Below the pieces are notes generated by a model. It had not been told where the DNA came from and did no database searches. It was given only the letters and a program-made list of their open reading frames with translations. The translations under genes and the position numbers were made by a program. Positions 42,424 to 45,249 of a stretch of 45,249 nt of DNA are shown piece after piece (positions within the stretch are counted from its first letter, which is position 1; every line of letters begins with the position of its first letter). The stretch is from Ruminiclostridium sp. (GTDB lineage: Bacteria; Bacillota; Clostridia; Oscillospirales; Ruminococcaceae). The stretch is from contig JAGALB010000041.1 in assembly GCA_017625405.1 (NCBI GenBank), forward strand, positions 1 through 45,249, in the 5' to 3' direction.

Positions 42424-42452
42424 ATTATACAGCAAAACATATTGCTTTACAA
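42424..42452 (-). promoter_or_regulatory. SigA-type promoter of the esterase-GH26 operon
   Basis: On the minus strand, -35 TTGTAA (42447-42452), 17 nt, -10 TATAAT (42424-42429). Confidence 0.82.
42431..42446. promoter_or_regulatory. Palindromic operator candidate between -35 and -10
   Basis: AGCAA-6 bases-TTGCT fills almost exactly the promoter spacer of the esterase-GH26 operon. A bound protein here would block transcription. A candidate site for the divergently encoded regulator, not proven. Confidence 0.55.
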
Positions 42453-42525
42453 TGAGTTTTCGTATTGAATTTATGATGTATTGTATCATTTTTTTGAAAA
42501 ACAGACAAAATTCAGGGAAATGATA

Positions 42526-42554
42526 TTGCGTTTTCGAGCTTGTTGTGATACTCT
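42526..42554 (+). promoter_or_regulatory. Possible promoter of the hybrid regulator gene
   Basis: -35 TTGCGT (42526-42531), 17 nt, -10 TACTCT (42549-42554); a weaker match than the divergent promoter. Confidence 0.4.
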
Positions 42555-42573
42555 ATATACAGAGGTGAGATTT

Positions 42574-44673
42574 ATGTCAAACGGCAGAATTGCAGTGCTT
42601 ATACCATCAGTGTACGATGAACTTGATAAAGAGTTGATTTCGGGAATACATACAGCAGCTAACTCAATTGGGTTTGATACGCTTATTTTTACAGGTGTAT
42701 CAACAGAAAATCTTGATAGTTATACACAAGGCGAAAATAATATATATAATTTACCATTTGCAGCTGAAGTTGATGGAATTATTCTGGCAGCAAACAGATT
42801 CAGCAATAATGAGTTGAAAAACTCTGTGCTTAAGCAGATTGAAAAATCAAGGATACCATGTGTTGCTATTGAGGAAGAAACGGATTGTGTCAAAGGAGTT
42901 TTTCTTGATCAGGGTAAGGTTATATATGATATTACTACACATCTCATAACTTATCACGGATACAGGGATATTCTTTGTCTTACTGGACCGTGTGGTAATA
43001 ATGAAGCAGAAAAAAGAGCAGATGGGTACATGCAGGCAGCCAAGGAATTCGGAATACCTGTCAAATTGATATATGGGGATTTCTGGCGAAATGCACCATA
43101 TGAGCTTGCAAAAAATATAGCTTCAGGAAAAATTACAAAACCTGAAGCTATTGTATGTACGAGTGATGTAATGGCTGTTACATTATGTCAGGTGTTTACC
43201 GAAAATGGCATAAAAGTTCCTGATGATGTGGCAGTAACGGGGTATGACGGTAGCATTTATACACTTATGACAAAACCGGCTATAACCACTGCTTTTGGTG
43301 GTGATAAGTGTCTGGGTATGCTTTCTGTTAAAGAGCTTACTGAGCAGTTAGGTGTAAACTTTAATTCTGATTGCGGAGAAATCGGAATAAGATTCTGTGG
43401 AAGTTGTGGTTGTCGTAATATTGATGAAGAGAGAAATATTCTACTTGAACATACAGAAAAAATGGTGAGAACCCGTCTTGGCAGAAAACCGTTTATGTTT
43501 TCTAATTATATTGCCAAAATGTCTGATTGCGGAGATATACCTAAATTTGCCGCTGTGCTTGATAGTCTTCGGTACCTGTTGTATGATTGCAGATCAGTTA
43601 ATGTATGCTTGTGTGACGATTGGCGCAAGGAACATCCTGAATACAGGAAAAGCGGATTTTCTGAAAATATGAATCTTATTTATTCCGAAGGACAACCGGG
43701 TCAACTCGGGTTTTCGGTAAGAAAACTGTTGCCATGCCTTGATATTCCTCATGAACCGCAATTGTGGGTATTCAGTTCTCTTCATTACACAGATAAAATT
43801 ATGGGTTATATTGCTACATGTTATGACAGTGCTGAGCAGTTTACTGCCGATGAACACTATACAGGATGGTGCGATGCGGTTGCTAATGGACTTGATATTG
43901 TCATAAAGAAGAGTAATACCGAATATATCTGGCAGAAGCTCGAAGAAAAGAATAAGACTGACCTTTATACAGGATTACTGAGCAAAAGAGGCTTTGCAGC
44001 AAAAGCAACAGAGAATGACATGCTGATACTTGTTTCTTTTCCTCAAAGATACACAGAGATGCAGTATTTCGTGTCAATCGTTTCTGCTGTTCTGCGCTCG
44101 GATGATAGCACTAAAACAGCACTGTATCTCGGCGACACGGTATTTGGAGTTTCAATCAATAATAGCGCATATGAAGGGATGCTGGAAAAATTCTGCCGTT
44201 CTCTTTCTGAACTCGGTATTTACGTTGCCGAAAACGATCTTGAGATAATTACGGATAATATCGATATAAATTGTGATATAGAAAGAAAATTAACTGAAAT
44301 GATGAATCTCTTTTCAGAGAAAAACGGTTCAAGGGGCGGTGAGCTTTATTCGGAAATTTTTTCCGAACTCCGCAAATCAATGAAATATACACCGCAGGAT
44401 GATTGGTGTGTTAATGCTGCGTCGCAAAAGACCGGGCTCAGTGCAAGTCATTTTCAGCGACTTTACAAAAAATATTTTGGAATATCTTTTAATGAGGAGC
44501 TTATTGTCTTCAGGCTTGACAGAGCAAAATATCTGTTAAAAAATACCTCTATGTCGGTTCAGAGGATTGCCGAGGAATGCGGTTATGCCAGTGCCGCCCA
44601 TTTTATGCGCCAATTCAAGGAACGGGAAAAAATGAGTGCCGGTAAATACAGAAAGGAGAAAATTAATGAGTAA
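42574..44673 (+). CDS. Hybrid transcriptional regulator: LacI-type sensor, GGDEF-like remnant, AraC HTH
   Basis: 699 residues. Residues 1 to about 280 are a LacI/periplasmic-binding type sugar sensor (GRIAVLIPSVYDELDKELISGI, FLDQGKVIYDITTHLITYHGYRDILCLTGP in parts, and VPDDVAVTGYDGSIYT). A middle region of about 330 residues contains LYTGLLSKRGF near residue 463, which matches the opening DxLTGLxNRRGF of GGDEF domains, though no GGDEF core follows. The last about 90 residues are an AraC double HTH (KTGLSASHFQRLYKKYFGISFN, then MSVQRIAEECGYASAAHFMRQFK, in parts). The start is ATG 42574, after GAGGTGA. It is divergent from the esterase-GH26 operon and probably senses a sugar to control it. Confidence 0.88.
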   Translation: MSNGRIAVLIPSVYDELDKELISGIHTAANSIGFDTLIFTGVSTENLDSYTQGENNIYNLPFAAEVDGIILAANRFSNNELKNSVLKQIEKSRIPCVAIEEETDCVKGVFLDQGKVIYDITTHLITYHGYRDILCLTGPCGNNEAEKRADGYMQAAKEFGIPVKLIYGDFWRNAPYELAKNIASGKITKPEAIVCTSDVMAVTLCQVFTENGIKVPDDVAVTGYDGSIYTLMTKPAITTAFGGDKCLGMLSVKELTEQLGVNFNSDCGEIGIRFCGSCGCRNIDEERNILLEHTEKMVRTRLGRKPFMFSNYIAKMSDCGDIPKFAAVLDSLRYLLYDCRSVNVCLCDDWRKEHPEYRKSGFSENMNLIYSEGQPGQLGFSVRKLLPCLDIPHEPQLWVFSSLHYTDKIMGYIATCYDSAEQFTADEHYTGWCDAVANGLDIVIKKSNTEYIWQKLEEKNKTDLYTGLLSKRGFAAKATENDMLILVSFPQRYTEMQYFVSIVSAVLRSDDSTKTALYLGDTVFGVSINNSAYEGMLEKFCRSLSELGIYVAENDLEIITDNIDINCDIERKLTEMMNLFSEKNGSRGGELYSEIFSELRKSMKYTPQDDWCVNAASQKTGLSASHFQRLYKKYFGISFNEELIVFRLDRAKYLLKNTSMSVQRIAEECGYASAAHFMRQFKEREKMSAGKYRKEKINE

Positions 44674-45046
44674 AGTTATAATGACAATAAGCGTCAAGAC
44701 ATTTAAAGCTCAATCACTTGAAGGCAAAAATTCGAAGGTTGTAATGATTCCTTTTAAAGCTGAGGCAACAGGCGAATACTTTTGTGGTAAAACTGTTGAA
44801 TACGGTATTGATACTCAGAAAACTACAAAAAATGGATTTTCACTTTCTGCCCGTTATATGCTGGAAGGAACTGACTGTTCAGGAAAAAAGTGCAGGGTTT
44901 TTATTGAGAACAATGGTACATCACTTGAAAATTGCAGACCGAAAATTTATACCGATAGTGAAGCTTTGGCTTTCCTTGAAGAGCCTTTACTTACAGCCAG
45001 TATCAGCTGTGTGGAAAACGGAGTCATTGTGCAAATTTTAATGTAA
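44666..45046 (+). CDS. DUF3237 family protein
   Basis: 126 residues; small beta-barrel-like protein of unknown function. Family traits are the central GEYFCGKTVEYGIDTQKT and LSARYMLEGTDCSGKKCRVFIENNG (in parts), giving the usual DUF3237 length. The ATG overlaps the regulator's last codons by 8 bases, with AAAGGAG upstream, so it is coupled to it. DUF3237 proteins often sit near carbohydrate genes. A terminator follows. Confidence 0.85.
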   Translation: MSKVIMTISVKTFKAQSLEGKNSKVVMIPFKAEATGEYFCGKTVEYGIDTQKTTKNGFSLSARYMLEGTDCSGKKCRVFIENNGTSLENCRPKIYTDSEALAFLEEPLLTASISCVENGVIVQILM

Positions 45047-45054
45047 AAATAAAG

Positions 45055-45090
45055 AAGAGCTATCTGATTTAAAAATCAGATAGCTCTTAA
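45055..45090 (+). terminator. Intrinsic terminator after the DUF3237 gene
   Basis: A long perfect stem (arm AAGAGCTATCTGATTT) with a 2-base loop, a T/A-rich tail on either side. Confidence 0.9.
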
Positions 45091-45215
45091 TTTATAGTTT
45101 AGATAATTATTCCCACTCGCTCCCGACAAACCTGTCTTAAACAAATCTGTATAGGAGATTTGGCTTATAGTATTTGTATTACTTGAATTATCCATAGATT
45201 ATGGACTATCAGATT

Positions 45216-45249
45216 TTATGTTGCCATATTGTTGCCGAGGATTTCGGGA
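45216..45249 (-). CDS. Possible C-terminal tail of an integrase-like gene (edge fragment)
   Basis: Reading the minus strand from the right edge gives PEILGNNMAT and then TAA (45216-45218). GNNMAT-type tails occur in clostridial tyrosine recombinases, encoded by repeated GGCAAC (here GGCAACAATATGGCAAC). Eleven codons are too few to be sure. Another frame ends RQQYGNIKSDSP-stop. The rest of 45091-45215 holds no gene, only a 6-bp hairpin (TCCATA/TATGGA, 45191-45205). Confidence 0.2.
   Translation of the reverse strand, partial: PEILGNNMAT

Noticed and set aside
42481-42573. Longer N-terminus for the hybrid regulator
   Set aside because: The ATG at 42574 has GAGGTGA and starts directly at the LacI-type fold; the extension covers the intergenic promoter region.
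45100-45130. Resemblance to the 3' end of guaA (GAGTGGGAATAA), a common integration site
   Set aside because: The frame upstream contains a stop and does not read as GMP synthase, so the match is coincidental or too short to use.
1-45249. CRISPR arrays, tRNA and rRNA genes
   Set aside because: No regularly spaced repeats, no tRNA-like cloverleaf with CCA, and no rRNA segments were recognised.

Overview
The window looks like a chromosomal segment of an endospore-forming, anaerobic member of the Clostridia, most likely a Ruminococcus-like gut bacterium of the Oscillospiraceae. The indications are the AT-rich base composition, AGGAGG-type ribosome binding sites, near-consensus SigA promoters, a spoVAC-spoVAD-spoVAE sporulation cluster, an agmatine-based polyamine operon that includes the carboxynorspermidine enzymes, a sodium-pumping decarboxylase beta/gamma pair, and lipoprotein plant-cell-wall enzymes with Thr-rich linkers. 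The genus is an inference. No rRNA, tRNA, CRISPR array or complete mobile element was seen.

Layout. 1-533: 5' part of gap (minus strand, cut by the edge). 745-2304: HAD phosphatase fused to a nuclease-like domain. 2353-4735: minus-strand run of DUF1015, LUD and PEBP proteins. 4910-9781: plus-strand MATE transporter, phenylacetate-CoA ligase with an ACT-domain partner, and a sodium/solute symporter. 9824-15453: minus-strand polyamine operon speA-speE-speB-carboxynorspermidine dehydrogenase-nspC, preceded by a leader of about 370 nt (15454-15825) with its own consensus promoter, many hairpins and an intrinsic terminator just before the speA ribosome binding site. 15988-17536: ECF sigma factor and DUF4179 anti-sigma candidate. 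17572-19839: large membrane-anchored vWA protein. 20022-21878: spoVAC-AD-AE. 21926-25778: MacA-like adaptor and large FtsX-type permease without an ATPase gene. 25943-30334: five-gene run of GNAT, AEC transporter, two flavoproteins and a small Cys-rich protein. 30387-31637: S-adenosylhomocysteine hydrolase. 31718-35918: VanZ-like protein, amidase-fold protein, small membrane protein, and a PAS/GAF/degenerate-GGDEF/EAL protein. 35973-37649: oadB and oadG. 37862-39058: DUF4317 protein. 39174-42399: two esterase-like lipoproteins and a GH26 mannanase lipoprotein. 42574-45046: hybrid LacI-sensor/AraC regulator and a DUF3237 protein. 45091-45249: no clear gene, possibly the extreme 3' end of an integrase-like gene.

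How the genes work together. The polyamine operon makes agmatine from arginine and contains both an aminopropyltransferase (SpeE) and the aspartate-semialdehyde-dependent pair, but no SAM decarboxylase. The end product could therefore be made by either of two routes, or through aminopropylagmatine. The leader can form a terminator or a competing pairing, which suggests control by attenuation. At the right end, the secreted GH26 mannanase and esterases lie beside a divergent sugar-sensor/AraC regulator, and the esterase-GH26 promoter has a palindrome between its -35 and -10 boxes, so the cluster reads as a regulated hemicellulose (mannan) utilisation cassette. The most interesting items are the speA leader RNA, the HAD-nuclease fusion, the LacI/GGDEF-remnant/AraC regulator, and the degenerate c-di-GMP-type protein.
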